Shown here one piece after another: positions 37,377-45,285 of a stretch of DNA of 64,000 nt. Within the stretch, counting starts at the first letter, position 1, and each line of letters opens with the position of its first letter. The DNA comes from Brevundimonas sp. PAMC22021 (lineage in GTDB: Bacteria > Pseudomonadota > Alphaproteobacteria > Caulobacterales > Caulobacteraceae): contig NZ_CP080376.1 of assembly GCF_019443405.1 (NCBI RefSeq), forward strand, positions 2,851,593 through 2,915,592, written 5' to 3'. Made by a program: the position numbers and the translations under genes. The notes under the pieces are model-generated. The model did not search any database, was not told where the DNA came from, and saw nothing but the letters and a program-made list of their open reading frames with translations.

Positions 37377-37946
37377 ATGTTCCAGAAGATACCGGCGAGC
37401 CTCGGCAAGGCGCTGGGCGGCGTGCGCGCGGGCGTGGACAAGCTGCTGCTGAACGAGGAGGGCGCCCAGGCCCCCGAAACCATCCAGGTCGAAAGCGCGG
37501 CCTTTAGGGACGGCGGCGCCATTCCCCTGCGCTTCACCGCCGATGGCGAAGGAACGTCGCCGCCGCTGTCGTGGTCCAACCTGCCGGAAGGGACCAAGCA
37601 GGTGCTGGTGGTGGTCGAGGATCCCGACATACCGGCGCCCCAGCCCTTTATTCACCTGATCGCGGTGTTCGATGCGGCGGTGACCAGCGTGGACGAAGGC
37701 GGGCTGAAGGAAGGCTCGAGCCTCGCACGCCTCGGCAAGCACTCCATGGGCGGCGTCGGCTGGCTGCCGAACGACCCGCCGCCGGGACATGGACCGCACC
37801 ACTACCTGTTCCAGGTCTTCGCCCTGAACCGCGCGATCGACTGGGACGACAAGCCCGGCAAGGACGAGGTCAAGACGGCCATCGTCAAGACGGTGCTGGC
37901 CAAGGGCGTGCTGACCGGGATCTATGAGCGGGTGAAGCCGAGCTGA
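37377..37946 (+). CDS. YbhB/YbcL family (PEBP, Raf kinase inhibitor-like) protein
   Basis: 189 residues with the phosphatidylethanolamine-binding fold: GGAIPLRFTADGEGTSPPLS, the family motif VVVEDPDIPAPQPFIHLIAV, and GPHHYLFQVFALNRAIDW. No signal peptide. Bacterial members have no settled function. The 3' end overlaps the convergent membrane-protein gene by 25 bases. The rimP promoter region lies upstream in the opposite direction. Confidence 0.9.
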   Translation: MFQKIPASLGKALGGVRAGVDKLLLNEEGAQAPETIQVESAAFRDGGAIPLRFTADGEGTSPPLSWSNLPEGTKQVLVVVEDPDIPAPQPFIHLIAVFDAAVTSVDEGGLKEGSSLARLGKHSMGGVGWLPNDPPPGHGPHHYLFQVFALNRAIDWDDKPGKDEVKTAIVKTVLAKGVLTGIYERVKPS

Positions 37947-38416
37947 GGGCCAGTCCAGAGGCGGTAAGCCCCGCCGGCCAGCCCGCCCGAGAGCAACAGG
38001 CTCGCCATAATGCAGGCGTCGACGCGCCAAGGCTCGGGATCGCGCAACATGCCGGCCCAGGGCGCCAGAAGGTCGAAGGCGGGGATGCGGTGCAGCAGCG
38101 TCGCCAGAGCGACGTAGACGCCCGCCGTCGCCACGCCGGCTCCGCTCCAGACCCAGAAGGGGCGACCCTGCAGATATCGCTCCGCAAGAAAGCACCCCGC
38201 CAAACCGAAGATGACGCTGGATGGAGCCCCTAGCACCGACACCAGCAGAAAGGCGGGAGGACTCAGCAGCAGTTCGGGTTCTATGGACCTCAAGCCTTGA
38301 GCGTCCTGCGGCAGGAGGTGCGCCAGAAGTCCACAGATCAGGACCGACATTCCCGGGGCGAGCAGGGCGCAGGCCAGAAAGGGAGCGGGATGGATCCTGA
38401 CGGAGCCGTTTGTCAC
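37922..38416 (-). CDS. Hypothetical membrane protein
   Basis: 164 residues with four or five hydrophobic segments (FLACALLAPGMSVLICGLLA, AFLLVSVLGAPSSVIFGLAG, VWSGAGVATAGVYVALATLL, CIMASLLLSGGLAGGAYRL). No recognised domain. The GTG start overlaps the trmB stop by four bases (GTGA), which supports it as a real, co-translated gene. Its 3' end overlaps the YbhB-like gene by 25 bases. Confidence 0.7.
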   Translation of the reverse strand: MTNGSVRIHPAPFLACALLAPGMSVLICGLLAHLLPQDAQGLRSIEPELLLSPPAFLLVSVLGAPSSVIFGLAGCFLAERYLQGRPFWVWSGAGVATAGVYVALATLLHRIPAFDLLAPWAGMLRDPEPWRVDACIMASLLLSGGLAGGAYRLWTGPQLGFTRS

Positions 38417-39111
38417 TCCTTTTCAAACTCCAGAAAGATCGGCGCGGTGTCGCCGAGCTTCTTTTCCTCATAGCGGGTGACGACGTGGTCGGGCGGGGCG
38501 ATGCGCCAGTCGTCGGCCTCGTCCGCCAGCCAGCGCAGGCCGGCCGTGCGGCCCAGGCGCTCCAGCGCCCAGTCGGCATAGTCCTTCCAGTCGGTGACGA
38601 AGCGCAGCCGGCCGCCGGGTTTCAGGATGCGGGCAAAGGCCTGAGCGGTTTCGTCCTGCACCAGACGACGCTTGTTGTGGCGCGCCTTGTGCCAGGGGTC
38701 GGGAAACAGGATCAGCACCCGGTCGACCGATGCGTCCGGCAGAGCGTCCACCAGGTCGCGGGCGTCGTCGGCGTGGATGCGGACGTTGTTCAAGCCGCCT
38801 TCGTCCACGTGACGCAGAGCCGAGGCCACGCCGTTCAGAAACGGCTCGCAGCCGATCACCAGCACGTCGGGACGTCGCGCGGCCTGCGCCGCCATGTGCT
38901 CGCCCCCGCCAAAACCGATTTCCAGCCAGACCTCCTGCGCCTCGGGCATCAGAGCACGGGGGTCGATGGGACCGGCCCTGGGATCGGGCACGGCGATCGC
39001 CGGCAGCAGGGTGTCCATCAGCGCGGCCTGGCGCGGCTTGATCGGACGCGCCTTGATCCGCCCGAATGAGCGCAAGGGACGATCGAGGTGCGGATTGTCG
39101 GAGGCGGTCAC
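38413..39111 (-). CDS. trmB: tRNA (guanine46-N7)-methyltransferase TrmB
   Basis: 232 residues from GTG 39111. Makes m7G46 in the tRNA variable loop using SAM. Motifs: WLEIGFGGGEHMAAQA (SAM binding), RVLILFPDPWHKARHNKRRL and GRLRFVTDWKDYADWAL. The start is uncertain; GTG 39156 would add 15 residues and neither has a strong Shine-Dalgarno. RSFGRIKARPIKPRQ is the usual N-terminal part. Followed by the membrane-protein gene with a 4-base overlap. Confidence 0.93.
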   Translation of the reverse strand: MTASDNPHLDRPLRSFGRIKARPIKPRQAALMDTLLPAIAVPDPRAGPIDPRALMPEAQEVWLEIGFGGGEHMAAQAARRPDVLVIGCEPFLNGVASALRHVDEGGLNNVRIHADDARDLVDALPDASVDRVLILFPDPWHKARHNKRRLVQDETAQAFARILKPGGRLRFVTDWKDYADWALERLGRTAGLRWLADEADDWRIAPPDHVVTRYEEKKLGDTAPIFLEFEKE

Positions 39112-39246
39112 GGGAACTCGGATCGGGGAAGCGGAAGAACAGTCGTTCCTCCACACGATGCGCCGCGCCGGAGCAAGCGCTTTCCTGACGCCGCGGCGCT
39201 TGCGCGCCCCGCCCGATCAGGCTATGTCGCCGCCTCCCAAGCGGCC

Positions 39247-39321
39247 GGATGCGTAGCTCAGCGGGAGAGCACCTCGTTCACACCGAGGGGGTCACAGGTT
39301 CAATCCCTGTCGCATCCACCA
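39247..39321 (+). tRNA. tRNA-Val (anticodon CAC)
   Basis: Complete cloverleaf of 75 nt with encoded CCA: acceptor stem GGATGCG/CGCATCC, D-stem GCTC/GAGC, anticodon stem CCTCG/CGAGG with loop TTCACAC (anticodon CAC, reading GTG), and T-arm ACAGG-TTCAATC-CCTGT. A TTTTT run follows the CCA. The genes to the right are accessory in nature, so the tRNA may be an integration site. Confidence 0.97.
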
Positions 39322-39634
39322 CTTTTTCCTTTGTTATCCAGCGGTTTGTTGGACACAACAGGAACTGTCCGCAGCTTGCGGTTCAGACGCGCAGCTTGGA
39401 TGGGGCGGGAGTGGGGCAAGCCAGAGAAATTTGCCTTGTTGCTGTCCGTCTGGCTCCGAACGGTTTCATCCAGTCGCCCTCAGCTTGTTCCGCCGTCGCA
39501 ACAAGCGCTACGGTCGCGGCGATAAGGAACACGGGGGCTTAGTTAGCTTGATGCTTCCTGACGTACCGAAGCGTAGATCGCCGACATAACCGCTTTGAAA
39601 GACCAGTCGTCCGTCTGACAGCCATCTGGGTGGT
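39322..39634. other. Stretch without a supported gene beyond tRNA-Val
   Basis: 313 bases, with GTTGGACACAAC and other short repeats near the tRNA. Short frames here have no Shine-Dalgarno and no protein-like conservation. No integrase fragment could be recognised. Confidence 0.5.
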
Positions 39635-40384
39635 TCAAAGCTGAAACAGGGTTGGCGGAGCTTGGGCCAGTGGCTTTGCGTCTGGCCTGTCGCCGCGCAG
39701 ATGCAATTCGGTCTCAGCCGAGAACCGCACATCGAGGTCGCGCTCGCGGGCTAGTCGTTCCAGCGCGTCTCTGTCCAACGTCTTCCAGGCCTTGCCGCGA
39801 TCAGGGCCTGAGGGCACACGCGGCAGGAGACCCGGCTCGCGGCTCCACGCCAGCAGCTGTTCCAAGGATGTCTCGTTCAGCATGTCGCGCAGATGGTGGG
39901 CGGTGACATAGGCGTCCGGCAGGGCGCGGTGGGCGGGCAGGCCCAGCTCGTGCACCAGCCCCTCAGGACGGCGCTGATAGCGCAGCATCTGGTTGGAGAA
40001 GCGCTCAAGGCGCGGCCACAGTCGCAGCGCGCACTTCCAGGTGCAGATCCAGCTGGCGCCGCCCGAGAGCACAGGCGTGCAGTAGCGTTGTTCGAACGTT
40101 GCCCGATGTGCCGCCAGCGCCAGCACGCCGCCGTCCGGCCGCAGAACGTCTGGCGCGACCGCCTTCCAGAACGGCGCGTCCTTCACCTGCTCATCCAGGA
40201 TGTGGTGGATCGCCATGGTGTCCGGCGAGATCGGCCGGCCTGGATTGACAAACAGGGCGCCGCGTTCCTCGTCCAGTCTCCAGGATCCGTCAGCATCCTG
40301 CACCACGTCCTGCCAGCCGATCTCGCAAACCTCGGCGGAGCCGTTGCCGCCGGTCTCGAGATCGATGACGCGAACGCGCTGCAC
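39635..40384 (-). CDS. DEDD-family 3'-5' exonuclease
   Basis: 249 residues. DnaQ-like fold: Exo I RVIDLETGGNGSAEVCEIGW (Asp, Glu), Exo II ALAAHRATFEQRY, where the usual N-x3-D reads R-x3-E, and Exo III HRALPDAYVTAHHL (His and Asp of the DEDDh type). It resembles the ExoX-like nucleases on mobile and accessory DNA. The altered Exo II could lower activity. The 77-residue gene lies 2 bases upstream in the same direction, and the two are probably co-transcribed. Confidence 0.82.
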   Translation of the reverse strand: MQRVRVIDLETGGNGSAEVCEIGWQDVVQDADGSWRLDEERGALFVNPGRPISPDTMAIHHILDEQVKDAPFWKAVAPDVLRPDGGVLALAAHRATFEQRYCTPVLSGGASWICTWKCALRLWPRLERFSNQMLRYQRRPEGLVHELGLPAHRALPDAYVTAHHLRDMLNETSLEQLLAWSREPGLLPRVPSGPDRGKAWKTLDRDALERLARERDLDVRFSAETELHLRGDRPDAKPLAQAPPTLFQL

Positions 40385-40386
40385 GG

Positions 40387-40620
40387 CTAGGCTTGCTCGC
40401 CGACGAGGACATGCAGTTCATCCTCGGCTTCCTGGCTCGCCTGGTCCAACCAAGCGACCACCTCCAGCCAGTTCGCGACCAGCGTGCCCAGGCTCACCTC
40501 GGGCCCGAGCTCCGGCTGCACGTTCAGCGATAGACGGTTCACCAAGTCCGTCATCTCGGCCACGGCGCGGGCGCGGCCGGCGAGTTCGCCTGCACGGTAC
40601 TCGGGGCTTTGATCATCCAT
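40387..40620 (-). CDS. Small hypothetical protein upstream of the exonuclease
   Basis: 77 residues, acidic, helical in character (YRAGELAGRARAVAEMTDLV; LVANWLEVVAWLDQASQEAE). No domain recognised. It ends 2 bases before the exonuclease start, which suggests they are made together. Confidence 0.65.
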   Translation of the reverse strand: MDDQSPEYRAGELAGRARAVAEMTDLVNRLSLNVQPELGPEVSLGTLVANWLEVVAWLDQASQEAEDELHVLVGEQA

Positions 40621-40742
40621 GCGCTATCGCCTCTTCGATGCTCAGCCGCCTTCCCGGCTGCTGGCTGATCCCGCCTAGCACCCCGGTTTGCCAGCGGCGA
40701 GGGAAGGGTGCGCCGCTCCACGTCGGCATCCGCCATTCACGC

Positions 40743-41615
40743 TTAGTCCCGAGCCGCTCGCCATCCAGCAGCGGCGGCTTCAGTCTCGCTGCAGAACCAC
40801 TGTTCACCGCGTGCAGTGTCGATGCGAGTCGCCGCATAGGAAGACCACCCGGGCAGATGGTAGATGCGCTCGCCCTTGCGGCTGATGTTGCCCTTGATCG
40901 TGCACCCGCTCTGCGGCGGTTCCTGAGGTGCGGTCCGCGGCGACGGGGCTGATCGGCTTCTCTGCTCGCGCCGCCACTGTGCTGGCTCGGTGAAGACGCT
41001 GTTGTGAATGCCGGCATGGGTGCGCTCGGCCTGCCGCTGTGCTGCGGCGTAGCGACCGTCGCTGTAGTCAGCGTACTCGATCGCCCAGCCGTTGATCACC
41101 AGCCAACGCCCGATGTCCTCGCCTCCGACGGTGCAGCGGGAGACGCTACGGCCATCCTGGTCCTTGTCGATCTCCACGCAGGCGACCGGCCGTGCGCCCA
41201 GCCAGGCATCCAGGGCGTTCGCCGCCTGCTGTCCGCAGCGCCAGGGTTCCCCCGCCTGGGTGCAGGTCTGGCGGCTTTCCGGGGCGTCCACGCCCCACAG
41301 CCGGATGCGCCGGCCCGCCAGCTCCAGCGTATCGCCGTCGATGACCGAAGCGCGCCCGGTCAGCGCCCCCGGCTGGATCACTGCTGACTCCACCGCATCC
41401 GGCTCCGCCGCACTCGGCTGGGCGGCATGGCCTTGGACGGTCGATCTCGCTGCGGCTGGTTCAGGCGGCGAGGTCACCAGCCATGTCGCACCGAACGCGC
41501 CGCCTGCCACCAGCAGCACCGTGAGCATGCCCGACGACGCCTTTGCTCGTGCGGAGCTTCGTGTCTTCTTTCCCTTGTGAGGTCTGCGGGTCATCTGACG
41601 GAGCAGAGAGCGCAT
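40743..41615 (-). CDS. Membrane-anchored SNase-like nuclease with C-terminal Cys motif domain
   Basis: 290 residues: basic N-terminus, one membrane segment (GMLTVLLVAGGAFGATWLVT), an SNase domain (RASVIDGDTLELAGRRIRLW, GVDAPESRQTC, KDQDGRSVSRCTVGG) with the Asp, Arg and Glu pattern of thermonucleases, and a C-terminal region with GCTIKGNISRKGERIYHLPG and YAATRIDTARGEQWFCSETE, the sunset/Excalibur-like repeat seen after bacterial SNase domains. The catalytic part would lie in the periplasm. ATG 41615 has GGAG directly upstream; ATG 41594 is an alternative. Confidence 0.85.
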   Translation of the reverse strand: MRSLLRQMTRRPHKGKKTRSSARAKASSGMLTVLLVAGGAFGATWLVTSPPEPAAARSTVQGHAAQPSAAEPDAVESAVIQPGALTGRASVIDGDTLELAGRRIRLWGVDAPESRQTCTQAGEPWRCGQQAANALDAWLGARPVACVEIDKDQDGRSVSRCTVGGEDIGRWLVINGWAIEYADYSDGRYAAAQRQAERTHAGIHNSVFTEPAQWRREQRSRSAPSPRTAPQEPPQSGCTIKGNISRKGERIYHLPGWSSYAATRIDTARGEQWFCSETEAAAAGWRAARD

Positions 41616-41664
41616 CTCCGGGCTTGGGAGCAAGTCTCGATCTACCCTGTGCGCAGCGGCTGGC

Positions 41665-41751
41665 TCACGTCTTACGCCGCAAGGCCCAGACCAGGGTGGC
41701 TATCGCCGAGACGAGGGCTGCGGCGGCGGTAAGATGTTCAGGGGTGATCAT
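41665..41751 (-). CDS. 28-residue single-helix membrane peptide
   Basis: MITPEHLTAAAALVSAIATL followed by VWALRRKT: one hydrophobic helix with a positively charged C-terminus, so the tail should be in the cytosol. GGAG lies 9 bases before the ATG. It is the next minus-strand gene upstream of the SNase gene and is divergent from the SOS operon. Small helical proteins of this size can regulate division or transport in the membrane, but no function can be given from sequence. Confidence 0.5.
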   Translation of the reverse strand: MITPEHLTAAAALVSAIATLVWALRRKT

Positions 41752-41994
41752 GGGGTGGAGCTCCTTTGGCCTCATCCTGCGCCCGCTTTCAGCTCAGGCG
41801 GGCAAAGTCGCTCAGCTCAACACCCATACTTGCTCCGCTGAACCTGCAACTTGCTGAAGATGCTGACCTTGTTCTCTGCGCAGGCTGGCAGGGCCCACCG
41901 CTAGCTAGCGCATCAGGGTGGATCTGCTTTGCATCGGCAGCCCGCCTTATCCCCAAGCGGCGAACAGGATTCTCTCCCGATGGCGATGTAGGAT

Positions 41995-42009
41995 GTTCCT
42001 GTTTCGTTC
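41995..42009. promoter_or_regulatory. LexA (SOS) box, GTTC-N7-GTTC
   Basis: GTTC at 41995-41998, seven bases (CTGTTTC), GTTC at 42006-42009: the exact alphaproteobacterial LexA site. It lies 47 bases before the first gene of the operon that contains umuD and umuC, so the operon should be repressed by LexA and induced by DNA damage. Confidence 0.88.
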
Positions 42010-42056
42010 ATGTTCATAGTAGGTGAGGGCGAGCCGACGGTTCGATGGAGGACGGA

Positions 42057-42299
42057 ATGAACGACGGAGATTTGGCGCGGTCGCTGGAGGCGCTGGATCA
42101 GGCGCTTGAAGAACGCCACCGGGCCACTGAGCCGCAGCCGAACTACGGCTTGAACACGCCTGAACCTGACGCCGTCATGCGCCAGCTGGCGATTAATCTG
42201 CAGGCCTTCGCACGTAGTAGCCACCGCGTCTCGGAGGACGATCGGCTCCGCATCCTTGAGAGGACGCTGCGCGAAGTCCGTCTTCAAGCAGCCGGCTGA
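42057..42299 (+). CDS. Hypothetical protein, first gene of the SOS umuDC operon
   Basis: 80 residues, charged and probably all helical (LARSLEALDQALEERHRATE; RLRILERTLREVRLQAAG). No domain recognised. ATG 42057 is preferred because GGAGG lies 5 bases upstream; ATG 42045 is also in frame. It lies between the SOS box and umuD and ends 11 bases before umuD, so it is induced with the translesion polymerase and may be a partner of it. Confidence 0.75.
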   Translation: MNDGDLARSLEALDQALEERHRATEPQPNYGLNTPEPDAVMRQLAINLQAFARSSHRVSEDDRLRILERTLREVRLQAAG

Positions 42300-42310
42300 C
42301 TGCGAGACCC

Positions 42311-42754
42311 ATGAAGACGAGGATAGGCGTTCAGGTCAGACTGGGCGCGCCGCTGCTGGTGACCCTGATGGGCTCGCGGCTCTGCGCTGGCTTTCCTTCG
42401 CCTGCCGACGACTACGTCGAGGAGGCGCTGGATCCGGCGCGCTTGGTCGTGACTAATCCGACAGCGACCTTCATGTGGCGCGTCGCGGGCCACAGCATGG
42501 TGGGCGCCGGGATCAACGACGGCGACTACGTCGTGGTTGATCGCTCACTCGTCCCACGCGCCGGCGACGCCGTGGTCGCGGTGATCGACGGCCAGCCCAG
42601 CGCCAAACGCGTTGTACGCCTGGTCAGCGGCCGTTTGGCTCTGGACTTCGACAATCCGGCCATGCGGCCGCTCGTCCTGGACGAGGCGTCGGAGGCGCTG
42701 ATCTGGGGCGTCATCACCTGGTCGATGACGCCGCACCGTCCAGCGCCGCGATGA
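42311..42754 (+). CDS. umuD: UmuD-type S24 peptidase, translesion polymerase subunit
   Basis: 147 residues. Cleavage site in LCAGFPSPADDYVEEAL (between Ala-Gly or Cys-Ala), then the S24 catalytic dyad: Ser in RVAGHSMVGAGINDGDYVVV and Lys in GQPSAKRVVRLV. RecA-stimulated self-cleavage would yield UmuD', which joins UmuC. Overlaps umuC by four bases (ATGA). Confidence 0.93.
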   Translation: MKTRIGVQVRLGAPLLVTLMGSRLCAGFPSPADDYVEEALDPARLVVTNPTATFMWRVAGHSMVGAGINDGDYVVVDRSLVPRAGDAVVAVIDGQPSAKRVVRLVSGRLALDFDNPAMRPLVLDEASEALIWGVITWSMTPHRPAPR

Positions 42755-44013
42755 GCGGGCGGGTTTTCGGCCTATCGGACGGCAACAGCTTCTACTGCTC
42801 GTGTGAGCGGGTGTTCGAGCCGGCTCTGGAAGGTCGGCCGGTGATCGTGCTGTCTAACAACGACGGCTGCGCCATCGCCAGGACCTCCGAGGCCAAGGCG
42901 CTGGGCATCCGCATGGGCGATCCCTGGTTCAAGATCCGCGACGAGGCGACCGCCGCTGGTGTCGTGGCGCGGTCATCCAACTACGTCCTCTACGGCGACA
43001 TGAGCCGGCGGGTGAACGAGGTCTACCGGGCCTACGCCCGCGACGTGGAGGTCTACTCGATCGACGAGAGCTTCCTGGACTTCACCGGCGAGCCGGACGC
43101 CGCGGGCCGCGCGCGCGAGATGCGCGAGGTGGTGCGGCGCTGGACCGGGATCCCGACGTGCGTCGGCCTCGGTCCCACGCGCACCCTGGCCAAGGTGGCG
43201 AACCACCTGGCCAAGCAACGGCCGGAGCTGAACGGCGTGTGCGACCTGATCGACGCCGCCACGCGCGAGGCCTTGCTGCCGACGGTGGAAATCGGTGACG
43301 TATGGGGCGTCGGTCACGCCTCGGCTGCGAAGCTCAGGGCGATCGGCGTCACCACGGCGGCCGCGCTGCGCGACATGGAACCTCGCGCGGCGCGGTCGTT
43401 GCTGACGGTGTCGGGCGAGCGCCTAGTGCTCGAACTGCGCGGGATCCTCTGCCAGGATCTCGAGTTGACGCCGCCGGTGCGGAAGGGCATCGCCGTGACG
43501 CGGATGTTCGGCCGGCCGATCACCGACCAGCACGAGATGCTGCAGGCGGTGACGACCTATGTTGCGCGCGCGGCTGAGAAGCTGCGCCAGCACCAGCTGG
43601 CTTCCGCCGACATGACGGTTTTCTTCCACACCGGCGCGCATGCGCCTGGGACCCCGCGATCGGTCAGCGGCCGCGCCGGGCTGTGGGCGGCGACGTCCGA
43701 CACGCTCGAGATGGTGAAGGCGGCCAACGCTGTGGTGCGCCGGCTTTGGGCTCCGGGTTTCCGCTACGCCAAGGCTGGCGTGATGCTCGATGACCTGGTG
43801 CGTCCGGACGCGGCGCCTCGAAGCTTGCTCGACGCGCCGGACCTGCGCCGCGATCAGCTGATGGTCGCGCTCGATCGCGTGAATCGCCGTTTTGGCCGAG
43901 GCGCACTCGTCCCGGCGTCGGCGGGCCTGATCAAGGCGTGGACAAAGCGGGCCGACATGCTGAGCCCGGCCTACACCACGAAGCTGTCGGAGACGCCCAT
44001 CGCGCGGGCGTGA
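42751..44013 (+). CDS. umuC: UmuC, Y-family DNA polymerase V catalytic subunit
   Basis: 420 residues. Translesion polymerase active after DNA damage. Catalytic residues in FGLSDGNSFYCSCERVFEP (Asp) and EVYSIDESFLDFTG (Asp-Glu); little-finger domain from about residue 240. ARTSEAKALGIRMGDPWFKI is the UmuC signature after the first motif. It is a full-length copy. The chromosomal context just beyond a tRNA suggests it may be carried on acquired DNA. Confidence 0.96.
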   Translation: MSGRVFGLSDGNSFYCSCERVFEPALEGRPVIVLSNNDGCAIARTSEAKALGIRMGDPWFKIRDEATAAGVVARSSNYVLYGDMSRRVNEVYRAYARDVEVYSIDESFLDFTGEPDAAGRAREMREVVRRWTGIPTCVGLGPTRTLAKVANHLAKQRPELNGVCDLIDAATREALLPTVEIGDVWGVGHASAAKLRAIGVTTAAALRDMEPRAARSLLTVSGERLVLELRGILCQDLELTPPVRKGIAVTRMFGRPITDQHEMLQAVTTYVARAAEKLRQHQLASADMTVFFHTGAHAPGTPRSVSGRAGLWAATSDTLEMVKAANAVVRRLWAPGFRYAKAGVMLDDLVRPDAAPRSLLDAPDLRRDQLMVALDRVNRRFGRGALVPASAGLIKAWTKRADMLSPAYTTKLSETPIARA

Positions 44014-44473
44014 AGTCGCCGGTGACGAGCAGAACGAGTCGCAGAGCTCAATGGTGAATCTACCTTCAACAGGAGGGTTCGAATGTCCGCTATCTCCTCA
44101 GCACGTGCAGACCACCGCGGTCGCATGAATCTGCTAAGAAGGTGGGGCGGAGACTGCATATGCGGAGGAGGTGCGTTTGTCGTCAGGACTCAATCGTGCA
44201 AGATCCGCTTGAGCGTGGCTTCTGCTGAGACCCCTCTTCGGCGGCTGCGTAGAAGTTGATGATCGGACAGTTGGGGAGCGGGTACCGATCAGCGCTCAGG
44301 ACGATGCAGGGCCTTCGACGGCGCCTGGAGCTGCGTCCTAGCCGATCCGGGGATCACGTACGCCATGCTGCAGTAGGACGGGCGGATCGTCACCCACCTA
44401 CACCGCCAGGGTCAGAGGTGAAGGTCCGCTTCCGACCCGTTGCGCACCTCGCAACATCAAGTAGGCTCCCGCC
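44014..44473. other. Gene-poor stretch between umuC and the acetyltransferase
   Basis: 460 bases with lower GC than the surroundings. The longest frames have no Shine-Dalgarno, and their composition is unlike a protein. A segment near 44420 (GGTCCGCTTCCGACCC) resembles a dispersed proteobacterial intergenic palindrome but is degenerate. I see no RNA gene. Confidence 0.5.
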
Positions 44474-45052
44474 ATGCAGTCCCTTGCAACAACGCGTCTG
44501 CACCTGATCCCGCTGTCCATAGGCGACGCGCCCGCAATTCAGCGCTCATTTCCGAAGTGGGAAATTGTGCGTTGGATGAATGATGCAGTGCCATGGCCCT
44601 ACCCCGAGGATGGAGCCGAAGGTTACCTGCGGGGCGTTGCGCTTCCTGCTATAGAAGCCGGGAAAGCCTGGCACTGGAGCCTAAGACCACGAGAACAGCC
44701 TGATATCTTGATCGGGGTGATCAGCTTAATAGATCAGCCTGACGACAACAGAGGATTTTGGCTTACCCCGGAATGGCAGCAGCGAGGGCTTATGACTGAA
44801 GCTAGCGACGCTGTGACAGACTACTGGTTCGAAGTTCTTGGACGAGAAATTCTCCGAGTTCCCAAGGCGGTCGACAATCCGTCGTCGCGCCGAATTTCGG
44901 AGAAGCAAGGCATGCGCGTGATCGCTTGCTTCCCGAGACAATTGGTGTCCGGCGTTCATCAAGTGGAGCTGTGGGAGATCAGCCGAGACGTATGGAGGGC
45001 GCAGCGCACTAAGCGGACCCTAGTTCAGGATGTCAGTAGTCGACGCCACTGA
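44474..45052 (+). CDS. GNAT N-acetyltransferase, RimJ/RimL type
   Basis: 192 residues. The RimJ/L pattern is clear: TTRLHLIPLSIGDAPAIQRS, ILIGVISLIDQPDDNRGFWL, TPEWQQRGLMTEASDAVTDY (the acetyl-CoA loop, Q-x2-G-x-A/M variant) and ISEKQGMRVIACFPRQ. Substrate may be a protein N-terminus or a small molecule. Codon use is less GC-rich than neighbours, consistent with acquisition from another source. Confidence 0.85.
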   Translation: MQSLATTRLHLIPLSIGDAPAIQRSFPKWEIVRWMNDAVPWPYPEDGAEGYLRGVALPAIEAGKAWHWSLRPREQPDILIGVISLIDQPDDNRGFWLTPEWQQRGLMTEASDAVTDYWFEVLGREILRVPKAVDNPSSRRISEKQGMRVIACFPRQLVSGVHQVELWEISRDVWRAQRTKRTLVQDVSSRRH

Positions 45053-45285
45053 ATTTCGGTCGAGCAGTCGTCAGACCGCCAGCATTCAGTTTTGTGCCTT
45101 TGACCGGCATCCACCCTTAGCCGCAGTTCACCTCCGACCTAAAGCGGGCATTCACAGCGATCCGTTCTCCACGATGCCCTGCCGCCGTTTGGAGGGATGC
45201 GAAATTTCAAAGGCTGGTGCATCCGGATCCCCAGTTCCCCGCCTCCTCTTCCAGAGCGTGACTGTTGCGCAGAAAGGGGATCTCG

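Noticed and set aside
44256..44507. 83-codon frame before the acetyltransferase
   Set aside because: It overlaps the real start of the acetyltransferase gene and has a composition of random GC-rich translation.
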